Source of the DNA: Simiduia litorea
GTDB lineage: Bacteria; Pseudomonadota; Gammaproteobacteria; Pseudomonadales; Cellvibrionaceae
DNA: 64,000 nucleotides
Direction of reading: 5' to 3'
Assembly (NCBI RefSeq): GCF_042853465.1
Contig: NZ_AP031497.1
Span: 434,001 to 498,000 of the forward strand
Below are positions 16,083 through 23,987 of the stretch, piece by piece. A model generated the notes under the pieces. It was not told where the DNA came from. It worked only from the letters and a program-made list of their open reading frames with translations, and searched no databases. How positions within the stretch are numbered: the first letter of the stretch is position 1; each line of letters opens with the position of its first letter. The translations under genes were made by a program, and so were the position numbers.

Positions 16083-16988
16083 TCAATTTTTGTTGTTTAA
16101 GTCGTCAAGCTCGTCGCGAATGAGTTGTTTTAGTATTTCTATGTTTTTCAATCCGGGGTAGTTGGGCCTAACAATAAATGCGATCGCACGATGCGGTCCT
16201 GGTTCGTCGATAGGGATTGCCGATAAGCTAGGGTTGATGCTAACTAACTGTGTTAGGGCCATTTCAGGCACCAAGGTCGTACCGAGATTGCCCGCCACAA
16301 GTTGAATCAAGGTACTTAAACTCGTACCTCCGGCTTCGTAGGCGCTATCGCTTTCTATGCCGCAAACCTTTAGCGCATGATCTTTAAAACAGTGGCCGTC
16401 CTTAAGTAACATTAAATTTGATGAACTTAATTCTTTCGCTTTAATACACTGCTTTTTAGTGAGCAAATCATCTTTATGTGTGACTAGAAAGAAATTTTCC
16501 TGCCAAAAACTAAAGCTAAGTAATCCGGTGCAGTCATAGGGCAGGGCGAGTATGGCGCAATCTAGCTGTCCTTCTAGAACTTTCCTCACCAAGACATGGC
16601 TCTGATCCTCCTCGACAGTTAAATCCAGCTTCGGGTAGTTCGCCTTAATTGGAGGCAGCATAAGCGGGAGAATGAAGGGTGCTATGGTTGGAATCATGCC
16701 CATACTCAGTTTACCGCTTAAGGGGCAGAGCATCTGCCCCGCGAGGCTGGTTAAATCATTCATCTGCACATAGATGTTTTTTGCGTAAGTAAGTACCTGC
16801 TTACCTAAAGGTGTTATAAGCACTTTTTTATTGTCGCGTTCAAACACCGCAAAACCGAGCTGTTTTTCCATATCTGTTATCGCAGTGCTTAAGGCTGATT
16901 GCGATATGGCACAGCTTTCAGCGGCTTTTTTGAAATGCAGAAACTCCTCGACAGCCAATGCATAACGAATTTGTTTGAGCGATACCAA
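16083..16988 (-). CDS. oxyR: Hydrogen-peroxide-sensing LysR-type regulator OxyR
   Basis: A 301-residue LysR-family regulator. The winged-helix DNA-binding domain is at 1-60 (FKKAAESCAISQSALSTAIT), the effector domain at about 90-300. Both redox cysteines of OxyR are present, Cys200 (KDGHCFKD) and Cys209 (LKVCGIE), nine residues apart as in E. coli (C199/C208). The start is TTG 16988 with GGAG eight bases upstream. It is divergent from ahpC across 220 bases, and its regulon here very probably includes ahpC, ahpF and katG. In its reduced form OxyR often represses its own gene from such a shared region. Confidence 0.93.
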   Translation of the reverse strand: MVSLKQIRYALAVEEFLHFKKAAESCAISQSALSTAITDMEKQLGFAVFERDNKKVLITPLGKQVLTYAKNIYVQMNDLTSLAGQMLCPLSGKLSMGMIPTIAPFILPLMLPPIKANYPKLDLTVEEDQSHVLVRKVLEGQLDCAILALPYDCTGLLSFSFWQENFFLVTHKDDLLTKKQCIKAKELSSSNLMLLKDGHCFKDHALKVCGIESDSAYEAGGTSLSTLIQLVAGNLGTTLVPEMALTQLVSINPSLSAIPIDEPGPHRAIAFIVRPNYPGLKNIEILKQLIRDELDDLNNKN

Positions 16989-17208
16989 GGGCTTATCTCC
17001 TGATGGAAGTGGGGGCTCAGCTATCTGGCCGGTCGGTTCAAGTTCAAATAGTAAGTACTTTTATACTAGCTGTACCTTCAGTTTTTACGAACGTTGTGTT
17101 TAGTTTTATCAAATTTAACTGAACTACGAAAGCGCCTATATTGATTTCACTGATGGCTTGAGAGCCAAGGCAATTAACCCAAAGCGTATAATTAGGAGTA
17201 AATAACTG
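16989..17208. promoter_or_regulatory. Divergent oxyR-ahpC control region
   Basis: A 220-base spacer that should hold OxyR sites and both promoters. An ATAG-initiated candidate half-site begins at 17048 (ATAGTAAGTACTTTT) and partly fits ATAGNTNNNANCTAT; a second copy at the expected spacing is not clear. TATATT near 17138 could be the ahpC -10. TATAAT at 17187-17192 is too close to the ATG to serve. The ahpC ribosome site AGGAG is at 17194-17198. Confidence 0.4.
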
Positions 17209-17772
17209 ATGGCCTTAATCAACACCAACATTAAGCCCTTTAACGCCAATGCATTCAAAAATGGCGAGTTCATCGAGGTCAGTGACGCTGACTTGCAAGG
17301 TAAGTGGTCAATATTTTTCTTCTATCCCGCTGACTTTACCTTCGTTTGCCCGACCGAATTAGGTGACGTTGCAGACCATTACGCCGAGCTTCAGGCACGT
17401 GGTGTTGAGGTTTACTCGGTTTCCACCGATACGCATTTCACCCACAAGGCCTGGCACGATTCATCCGAGACCATTGGCAAAATTCAATACACCATGGTCG
17501 GCGACCCAACGGGCCAAATCACACGCAATTTTGACGTTATGCGGGAAGATCAAGGCTTGGCTGATCGGGCGACATTCATTGTTGATCCCGACGGTGTGAT
17601 ACAGGCGATGGAGATTACCGCCGAAGGTATTGGACGCGATGCACAAGACCTTTTGCGCAAGGTAAAGGCAGCTCAGTATGTCGCGAGTCACCCTGGTGAA
17701 GTTTGCCCTGCCAAGTGGAAAGAGGGCGAAGCCACGTTGGCGCCATCTCTCGACTTGGTGGGCAAAATATAA
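17209..17772 (+). CDS. ahpC: Alkyl hydroperoxide reductase subunit C (peroxiredoxin)
   Basis: A 187-residue typical two-cysteine peroxiredoxin of the AhpC/Prx1 group, the standard length. The peroxidatic cysteine is in FYPADFTFVCPTEL (about residue 47) and the resolving cysteine in HPGEVCPAKW (about 166). It reduces H2O2, organic hydroperoxides and peroxynitrite in the cytoplasm and is itself reduced by AhpF, encoded next. The gene starts at ATG 17209 with AGGAG upstream and is divergent from oxyR. A hairpin terminator separates it from ahpF, giving more AhpC than AhpF, as in other bacteria. Confidence 0.97.
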   Translation: MALINTNIKPFNANAFKNGEFIEVSDADLQGKWSIFFFYPADFTFVCPTELGDVADHYAELQARGVEVYSVSTDTHFTHKAWHDSSETIGKIQYTMVGDPTGQITRNFDVMREDQGLADRATFIVDPDGVIQAMEITAEGIGRDAQDLLRKVKAAQYVASHPGEVCPAKWKEGEATLAPSLDLVGKI

Positions 17773-17780
17773 CCACAAGT

Positions 17781-17804
17781 AAGCGGGCATTCGCCCGCTT
17801 TTCT
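17781..17804 (+). terminator. Partial terminator between ahpC and ahpF
   Basis: AAGCGGGC-ATTC-GCCCGCTT hairpin (17781-17800) followed by a short TTCT tract. The weak T-run suggests read-through into ahpF with reduced expression. Confidence 0.75.
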
Positions 17805-17839
17805 GGTCTCCATGTTATTCAACCTAGGTAGGCAGTACC

Positions 17840-19396
17840 ATGATTAGCAAAGAAATACTTGCTGCTGTAACGCAGTATACGACTAGCCTTACTAAGGATG
17901 TGAAGCTGATAGTACAGGCAGGTAACCACAGTAAGCGCCAAGAGCTTATGGCATTTCTGAGCCAATTCGTAAGCGCGTCTGAAAAATTAAGTGTAGAAGA
18001 ACGTGATATTCCCTCGGTACTACGTAGCCCGATCAGTTTTCAGCTCGAGGTTGATGGAGAGTTTACAGGAATTATCTTCACCGGGATTCCCAGTGGTCAC
18101 GAGTTTAACTCGTTTGTATTGGCTGTGTTACAGGCTGGTGGCACGCCGTTCAAGCTAGATGAAAGTGTTAAAACCATCATTCGTGCGGTAACTGAGTCAT
18201 TGCATTTCGAAGTGTTTGTCAGCTTAAGTTGTCATAACTGCCCAGATGTTGTGCAGCTATTGAATCAGTTTGCCTTGCTAAATGGCAACATTTCCACAGA
18301 AATGATTGATGGTGGATTGTTTCCACAGCTAATTGCCGATAGAGATATTCAAGGTGTGCCAAGTGTGTACCTAAATGGCGAACTCTTTGCCAACGGCAAG
18401 GTGGACGCGCCGTTACTACTCGAAAAATTATTACAGCGGTCACCCGAACTCGCCAAAGGCAATCAGGGTATCAAATTACCGCTGCAGGATGTGACCGTTA
18501 TCGGCGGCGGCCCTTCAGGTGTGGCGGCAGCTATTTATGCAGCGCGTAAAGGTCTAGCTGTAACTCTTATTGCAGACCGTATTGGCGGTCAAGTTAAAGA
18601 TACCGTGGGTATTGAAAATTTGATATCGGTGCCAAAAACCACCGGTACCGAGTTAACGTCGGCACTGATTTCCCATATCAATGATTACGCTATCACACTG
18701 AAAGAGCATGTAAGTGTGACAGAAGTCATGGATGACAATGCTATTAAATCTATCAAGCTAAGCTCGGGCGAATTGATTGAATCTAAAACACTGATTGTTG
18801 CAACCGGTGCACGGTGGCGAGAATTGGGTGTGCCTGGTGAAAAAGAAAATATAGGTAGCGGGGTGGCCTATTGCCCGCACTGTGACGGCCCATTTTTTAA
18901 AGGCAAGGATGTTGCTGTTATTGGTGGTGGTAATTCAGGAGTAGAAGCGGCGCTTGATTTGGCGGGTATCGTTCGCTCAGTAAAGTTGTTTGAATTCTTG
19001 CCCGCGTTGAAAGCCGATAAGGTTTTAGTCGATAAGGCAAAGGCTAGATCGAACATCGAAATATTCACTCATGCCTTAACAACGAAGGTCGAAGCGGAGT
19101 CTGGAAAAGTATCGGCACTGCATTGGCAAGATCGCCAGTCTGGCGAATTTCACCGTGAGGCATTGGATGGTATTTTTGTCCAGATTGGTTTGGTGCCAAA
19201 TAGTCAGTTCATTGGCAATCTAGTTGATAAGACCCCTCAGGGTGAGATCGTTATTAATGAAAAATGCCAAACGTCTGTGCAAGGGATATTCGCCTGTGGC
19301 GATGTTACGACCGTTCCGTATAAGCAAATTGTTATCGCTATGGGCGAAGGTTCTAAGGCCGCGCTGTCGGCGTTTGAGTACTTGCTCACCCGATAG
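17840..19396 (+). CDS. ahpF: Alkyl hydroperoxide reductase subunit F
   Basis: A 518-residue flavoprotein that transfers electrons from NADH to AhpC. The N-terminal pair of thioredoxin folds (about 1-200) holds the first CxxC in SLSCHNCPDV. The FAD site is VTVIGGGPSGVAAAIYAARKG near residue 215, the second redox CxxC is YCPHCDGPFFKG, and the NAD site is VAVIGGGNSGVEAALDLAG. The C-terminal FAD segment GIFACGDVTTVPYKQ is intact. Length matches E. coli AhpF (521). It is cotranscribed at least partly with ahpC. Confidence 0.97.
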   Translation: MISKEILAAVTQYTTSLTKDVKLIVQAGNHSKRQELMAFLSQFVSASEKLSVEERDIPSVLRSPISFQLEVDGEFTGIIFTGIPSGHEFNSFVLAVLQAGGTPFKLDESVKTIIRAVTESLHFEVFVSLSCHNCPDVVQLLNQFALLNGNISTEMIDGGLFPQLIADRDIQGVPSVYLNGELFANGKVDAPLLLEKLLQRSPELAKGNQGIKLPLQDVTVIGGGPSGVAAAIYAARKGLAVTLIADRIGGQVKDTVGIENLISVPKTTGTELTSALISHINDYAITLKEHVSVTEVMDDNAIKSIKLSSGELIESKTLIVATGARWRELGVPGEKENIGSGVAYCPHCDGPFFKGKDVAVIGGGNSGVEAALDLAGIVRSVKLFEFLPALKADKVLVDKAKARSNIEIFTHALTTKVEAESGKVSALHWQDRQSGEFHREALDGIFVQIGLVPNSQFIGNLVDKTPQGEIVINEKCQTSVQGIFACGDVTTVPYKQIVIAMGEGSKAALSAFEYLLTR

Positions 19397-19678
19397 CATA
19401 GGTGAACGTGTTTTTGAGTTGGTTTTTGTCACCGAATGCTAGCTCAATGATTACCCTGTGGTTTCAGTTTTTTGAAGTTGTTAGAGATGTATTGAGGCGG
19501 CTTGTTGGGTTAAGGGCGCTGGCATGACAGAGCGCCATTAGGTCGCTGATAGTCTTTCTCTCTATTTTAAAAGGCTTTGATGTAGATACCTAGGGATGTT
19601 GTAGAAGTTAGACGTCGCTTATCGCGACATTCATGCAATGAAAGCTGCGACGCAGCATCAATAGAGATGGAGTTAATA
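19397..19678. promoter_or_regulatory. Upstream region and 5' leader of katG
   Basis: No gene. Two short stem-loops lie close to the katG start: GTCGC-TTATC-GCGAC (19614-19628) and GCTGC-GAC-GCAGC near 19634-19646. An AT-rich tract near 19560 with ATAG elements might hold an OxyR site, but no copy fits the consensus well. The ribosome site GGAG is at 19669-19672. Confidence 0.35.
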
Positions 19679-21937
19679 ATGAAAAAACGTAATCTACTAT
19701 TAAGCACCGCAATAGCCGGCCTACTATCGTCCGCTACAGTCACAATTGCTCATGCAGACGAAATATCAAAGCCAAAGGGCGCAGTTGGAAGTGGCAAAGT
19801 TGTCGCTGGGATGGCGCGAACGAATCAGTTTTGGTGGCCAGACCAGTTGGATCTCTCGGCACTGCGAGACCACGATTTACGCTCAAATCCCTATGGTGAA
19901 AACTTCAACTATGCCAAAGCATTTAAACAGCTGGATCTTGCTGCTGTTAAAAAAGATATCGACCAGCTATTGACCACTTCTCAAGATTGGTGGCCAGCCG
20001 ACTTTGGCAACTATGGTCCATTCTTTATTCGCATGTCTTGGCATAGCGCAGGTACTTATCGAACCCTCGATGGCCGCGGTGGCGCTGACGGTGGCCAGCA
20101 ACGTTTCGACCCATTAAATAGTTGGCCAGATAATGCCAGTTTGGATAAAGCACGCCGTCTACTCTGGCCGGTGAAGCAGAAATATGGCCAAAGCCTCTCT
20201 TGGGCCGATTTGATGATTTTGGCCGGCAATGTTGCACTAGAAAATATGGGTTTTAAAACCTATGGCTTCGCCGGTGGTCGCGCCGATGATTGGGAACCCG
20301 ATGTGGTCTATTGGGGGCCAGAATTGGAAATGCTCGCGAGTGATCGCGAAGACAAAGACGGCAAACTTGAGCGGCCGTTGGGTGCGACCCATATGGGTCT
20401 AATTTATGTGAACCCAGAAGGTCCAAAGGGAAAGCCAGATCCTATTGGCTCAGCGAAAAATATTCGTGTCGCTTTTGGCCGAATGGCCATGAATGATGAA
20501 GAGACCGTCGCCCTTATCGCGGGAGGGCACACATTTGGAAAAATGCACGGTGCTCATAAACCGGCAGATTGTGTGGGCGTTGAACCTGGCGCTGAAGGCC
20601 TTGAGAGTCAGGGGCTAGGTTGGAAAAATAAGTGTGGTAAGGGGCACTCCGAAGATACCGTCACGAGTGGCTTAGAGGGAGCGTGGACTCAGGCGCCGAC
20701 TCAGTGGACCACGTTATATTTACAAAATCTGTTGAATTTTGATTGGAAGCAAACGCGCAGCCCAGGCGGTGCTATTCAATGGGTGCCCACGGATGAATCT
20801 TTGCATAAGTCCGTGCCGGATGCTCATGTCAAAGGCAAATTTAACGCGCCTGTTATGACTACGGCAGATTTGGCGTTAAAGTTTGATCCAGAGTACAAAA
20901 AAATCGCACAACGGTTTCTGGCAAATCCCGACGAGTATCAAATGGCTTTTGCTAAAGCTTGGTACAAGTTGACGCACAGAGACATGGGGCCGAGAGCTCT
21001 GTACTTAGGGGCGGATGTACCGCGCGAGGAGCTTATTTGGCAAGACCCGATTCCTGCGGCGAAAGCTAAGTCTCTTAACAGTAGAGCGGTTAAAAAACTT
21101 AAGCAGGATATATTGAATTCTGGTTTAACTGTACCGGAATTGGTGCGCACGGCTTGGGCCTCGGCGTCTACATTTCGTGCGACGGATAAGCGTGGTGGCG
21201 CCAATGGCGCGCGTATTGCGCTTGCCCCGCAAAATGAGTGGCCAATTAATAATCCGCAAGAGTTGACGAAAGTGCTGGGTAAACTCACCGCTATTCAAAA
21301 AAAATACGGTAAAGACAAAGTATCACTGGCAGATCTCATCGTGCTTGGCGGCGCGGCGGCAATTGAAAAAGCAGCGAATGATGCTGGTTTGAAGCTTGAA
21401 GTACCGTTTACGTCTGGTAGGGGCGATGCCCTTCAAACTCAAACGGATATTGCCTCTTTCGCGTTATTGGAGCCGAAGGCCGATGCATTCAGAAACTATT
21501 TTGAGGCCAGTGGTGCGTATCGCACACCTGCGGAGATGTTGGTGGATAAAGCCGATCAATTGAGCTTAACCGTGCCTGAAATGACGGCATTGATTGGCGG
21601 TATGCGGGTGCTTAATGCGAATGCGGATGGTAGCAAGCATGGTGTATTTACCGACAAACCTGGGGTTTTAACCAATGACTTCTTTGTCAACTTGCTGGAT
21701 ATGTCAACGCAGTGGCGTAAGAGCAAGGTAGATGGCTTGTACGAAGGTATTGATAGAAAATCGGGTAAGGTTAAATACACGGCGACACCCGTAGATTTAA
21801 TTTTTGGTTCTAACTCGGAATTGCGCGCTGTTGCTGAAAGCTACGCGTTTGCTGATGCTCAGGAAAGGTTTGCGAAAAGTTTTATTAGCGCCTGGGTAAA
21901 AGTGATGCAGTCGGATAGATTTGATTTGCAGCAGTAA
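19679..21937 (+). CDS. katG: Catalase-peroxidase KatG with export signal
   Basis: About 752 residues from ATG 19679, preceded by GGAG six bases upstream. It is a bifunctional catalase and peroxidase. The distal site is Arg118-Trp121-His122 (FIRMSWHSAGTYR), the proximal heme ligand His284 (AGGHTFGKMHG). The Trp-Tyr-Met crosslink residues appear complete (Tyr in GLIYVNPEGP, Met in GRMAMNDEE). The second, non-heme domain is present. Residues 1 to about 26 (KKRN, hydrophobic core, IAHADE) form a signal peptide, so the enzyme should act in the periplasm, unlike most KatG proteins. It follows ahpCF and is probably OxyR-controlled. Confidence 0.95.
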   Translation: MKKRNLLLSTAIAGLLSSATVTIAHADEISKPKGAVGSGKVVAGMARTNQFWWPDQLDLSALRDHDLRSNPYGENFNYAKAFKQLDLAAVKKDIDQLLTTSQDWWPADFGNYGPFFIRMSWHSAGTYRTLDGRGGADGGQQRFDPLNSWPDNASLDKARRLLWPVKQKYGQSLSWADLMILAGNVALENMGFKTYGFAGGRADDWEPDVVYWGPELEMLASDREDKDGKLERPLGATHMGLIYVNPEGPKGKPDPIGSAKNIRVAFGRMAMNDEETVALIAGGHTFGKMHGAHKPADCVGVEPGAEGLESQGLGWKNKCGKGHSEDTVTSGLEGAWTQAPTQWTTLYLQNLLNFDWKQTRSPGGAIQWVPTDESLHKSVPDAHVKGKFNAPVMTTADLALKFDPEYKKIAQRFLANPDEYQMAFAKAWYKLTHRDMGPRALYLGADVPREELIWQDPIPAAKAKSLNSRAVKKLKQDILNSGLTVPELVRTAWASASTFRATDKRGGANGARIALAPQNEWPINNPQELTKVLGKLTAIQKKYGKDKVSLADLIVLGGAAAIEKAANDAGLKLEVPFTSGRGDALQTQTDIASFALLEPKADAFRNYFEASGAYRTPAEMLVDKADQLSLTVPEMTALIGGMRVLNANADGSKHGVFTDKPGVLTNDFFVNLLDMSTQWRKSKVDGLYEGIDRKSGKVKYTATPVDLIFGSNSELRAVAESYAFADAQERFAKSFISAWVKVMQSDRFDLQQ

Positions 21938-21982
21938 TGAAGGTTTAGCTAAACTTAATTGTCGTTTTTAGATAATGAAGCT

Positions 21983-22010
21983 AAAAGGCCTCCCTAGTGG
22001 AGGCCTTTTT
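21983..22010. terminator. Bidirectional terminator between katG and the porin gene
   Basis: AAAAGGCCTCC-CTAGT-GGAGGCCTTTT, perfect 11-base arms flanked by A and T tracts, works in both directions. It lies 46 bases after katG and 22 bases past the convergent porin stop. Confidence 0.9.
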
Positions 22011-22031
22011 ATTTGCTGAGATGGTGCTAGA

Positions 22032-23210
22032 TCAAAGAGATATTTGAATTTGTAACCATATTTTTTGTGTGTCTGATGCGTAATCATCCGCTTGATAATC
22101 GGCGAATTTTAGTAATGTGGTTACCTGTTTGTTAATTGGGTAGGCCACTACAGCATCCCACTCGGTGCCGTAATTTGCGCTACCTTCCGCCGCTTTAAAG
22201 TCGTGATAGGTCAGCGCTAGCTTTAAAGGCCCTAGATTAGCGCCAGCGCCAATGTAAGCATCTTCTACACCGGTTGCAGGCGTGCCAAGAAATTTATCCG
22301 CGAAACCTTGGAATTTATGGCCAGTGGCAAGTGGCGTTTGGAAGCCCTTTGTGCCATCGTCCGAACCTAAAACCTCGTAGCCGACTGTCCAATTAAAGCT
22401 CTCGGCGAGTGCTCCCTTGGCCTCCAGCAAGTAGTAGTCTGTACTGTATTCTGCGCCATCGCCAGCTTCGGACTGAGCCGCATAACTTGCGATCACGCTC
22501 ACAGGTTTAAACTTGCCTTCATAGCGCAGGCCATAGGTTTGATTGGAGGCTGCGGCGGCATTGTCAAAATCCATATCGTAATAAAAGCCGATGATTTTGT
22601 GGCCTTCGCTTAAACCCCAGTTTGCGTTCAATAAGTGTACATCGCCATCTAAGGTTGCGTTCGCGCCTTCGGGCCCAAAAATGCGATTGACCTGTGATAC
22701 ATAGCTGTATTCGCCGCTGAGCGAGCCACTGCCAAACTGTAACCTAGCGCCATCGTAAGTTTGTTCATTTTGGCGCCAAGCTACGCCGCCGACAAAGCGT
22801 TGATCGTCGAGATTGATTCGCTGACGACCGCCGGTTGCCGTGAATCCGCCGCTTACGTATTTGGCGTAAGCTTGATTAACATCGGTGCCGTCCGGGTCTG
22901 CAACGACGGGATATGCGCCATTACCGTTGCTGGTGCTATTAAAATCATCATCACCTAAATGGCGTACATCATCGAATTCTAAGCCAAGGGTTAAGCCACT
23001 TATGTTGCCGGAGACAAAGCTCAGCCGAGAGCGGAGGGTGTTTGCTGCGGCATCTTTGTCAATGCCTTCTTGTTCAACACTTTCAAACCGGTAGCGAAAA
23101 TCGACATTGGTTTTGCTCTCTTTCATGAAGGTTTCGAGCGCTGATTCTGCTAGGGCGTAGGGTGATGATGCGGCGGCTGCGATAGCCAATGACAAGTAAA
23201 CTTTTTTCAT
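22032..23210 (-). CDS. Outer-membrane porin, alginate-export family
   Basis: A 392-residue beta-barrel protein. A signal peptide occupies 1-21 (KKVYLSLAIAAAASSPYALA-ES). The mature protein shows alternating strands with aromatic girdles and ends in a hydrophobic strand (IWLQIQISL). The start TNVDFRYRFESVEQEG and NTLRSRLSFVSGNISGLTLG match the alginate-export/OprD-like barrel family as I know it. That family transports varied anionic or small solutes, so alginate is not implied. Its position beside nitrogen genes and a possible sigma-54-type promoter suggest a role in uptake of an anion such as nitrate; this is inference. Confidence 0.75.
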   Translation of the reverse strand: MKKVYLSLAIAAAASSPYALAESALETFMKESKTNVDFRYRFESVEQEGIDKDAAANTLRSRLSFVSGNISGLTLGLEFDDVRHLGDDDFNSTSNGNGAYPVVADPDGTDVNQAYAKYVSGGFTATGGRQRINLDDQRFVGGVAWRQNEQTYDGARLQFGSGSLSGEYSYVSQVNRIFGPEGANATLDGDVHLLNANWGLSEGHKIIGFYYDMDFDNAAAASNQTYGLRYEGKFKPVSVIASYAAQSEAGDGAEYSTDYYLLEAKGALAESFNWTVGYEVLGSDDGTKGFQTPLATGHKFQGFADKFLGTPATGVEDAYIGAGANLGPLKLALTYHDFKAAEGSANYGTEWDAVVAYPINKQVTTLLKFADYQADDYASDTQKIWLQIQISL

Positions 23211-23342
23211 ATCTCACTCTCTATGGTCTTCGGTAATGGTGAACGCTTACACCTTATGTGTATCTCGCCTAGGTGTTGTTGATTTGTATCAAGCTGCGTG
23301 TGTTGCTACTCATAGGTGTTTGGCGAGTAACACTTTGTAGGT

Positions 23343-23359
23343 ATCAATTTGTATGCCAA
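23343..23359 (-). promoter_or_regulatory. Possible sigma-54-like promoter for the porin gene
   Basis: The minus strand reads TTGGCATACAAATTGAT: the -24 half TTGGCA is perfect, while the -12 half is TTGA instead of TTGC. It would give a leader of about 120 bases before the porin ATG. Weak on its own, supported by similar elements before nrtA and the PilJ-domain gene. Confidence 0.3.
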
Positions 23360-23649
23360 AACTAAAAGATGACGTCGATGGCGAGGGCTGGTAGGTACGA
23401 TCGCGAGTTTAAAAAAAGTGTCTGCCACTTTTGATGGCAAAGTAGCCTGTGCTGAAAGCAAGTGATTAGAACCTTATTACTAGGGGCTTTTGAGCGGTTT
23501 TTCTATGTTTCACCGTCGTGTTTGTAGACGAAAAAATCACAGCGGCTTTCTGCCAACGGTTAACTTGGTGGGGCAGAGACTATTTTCTATCTGTTGGGTT
23601 TGAGGCGCCGCGTGAAGCCTAGCCAATAGACCTCATTGTGATGTTTGGG

Positions 23650-23695
23650 GCCAAATTGGTTCGATATTCCGTGTTAGTGCGCCAAATTGGATCGA
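23650..23695. repeat. Pair of 15-base direct repeats
   Basis: GCCAAATTGGTTCGA (23650-23664) and GCCAAATTGGATCGA (23681-23695) match at 14 of 15 bases and start 31 bases apart, about three helical turns. Each holds the near-palindrome CCAAATTGG, so they may be two dimer sites for a regulator on the same DNA face. Confidence 0.5.
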
Positions 23696-23772
23696 CGATC
23701 TTTGGTCTATTTAGAAAATTTTATGACAATTTACATTTGAAACATCGAGGATCGTTATCCCAATGCTTAATT

Positions 23773-23802
23773 TGGTGCACGCTTCTGGGTCGAAGGTGCA
23801 CC
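23773..23802. promoter_or_regulatory. NtrC-like half-sites upstream of the PilJ-domain gene
   Basis: TGGTGCA (23773-23779) and TGCACC (23797-23802) are complementary half-sites arranged as an inverted repeat, 120-150 bases upstream of the sigma-54-like promoter at 23922. Neither forms a full consensus palindrome, so the assignment is tentative. Confidence 0.3.
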
Positions 23803-23921
23803 GTTAGATGGCGAGATGCTAAGCAAATATAGGTGATAGGGGTTAGGTTGCAGACGCAAGTATTAGTTCGAACCTATACATTTACGCAGCTCTACCCGCT
23901 GTGACGAAAAGGTTTAGAGTT

Positions 23922-23938
23922 TTGGCCTATTTCGTGCA
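23922..23938 (+). promoter_or_regulatory. Sigma-54-like promoter for the PilJ-domain gene
   Basis: TTGGCCTATTTCGTGCA keeps both invariant dinucleotides, GG (-24) and GC (-12), at exact ten-base spacing, with TTGGC and TGCA matching the consensus ends. Transcription would start near 23949, about 40 bases before ATG 23988. Confidence 0.5.
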
Positions 23939-23987
23939 CATTCGATCTTGAAGGATAAGATCCACTTTCACTTTGGAGTTTAGTGTC

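Larger units (their letters stand above)
23211..23987. other. Large divergent control region, porin / PilJ-domain gene
   Basis: About 780 bases with no convincing gene; a 64-codon frame at 23638-23832 has arginine-rich, low-quality sequence. It contains the porin promoter candidate, a pair of 15-base direct repeats, two NtrC-like half-sites and a sigma-54-like promoter, listed separately. The length and density of sites suggest a complex regulatory region serving both genes. Confidence 0.5.

Noticed and set aside
17048..17062. Firm OxyR binding site upstream of ahpC
   Set aside because: Only one partial ATAG-type half-site is visible, and the second copy at the expected spacing is missing, so it is recorded only as a candidate within the control region.
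23638..23832. 64-codon ORF in the porin/PilJ gap
   Set aside because: Composition is atypical (Arg and Cys-rich), there is no ribosome site, and it overlaps the direct repeats and NtrC-like sites.
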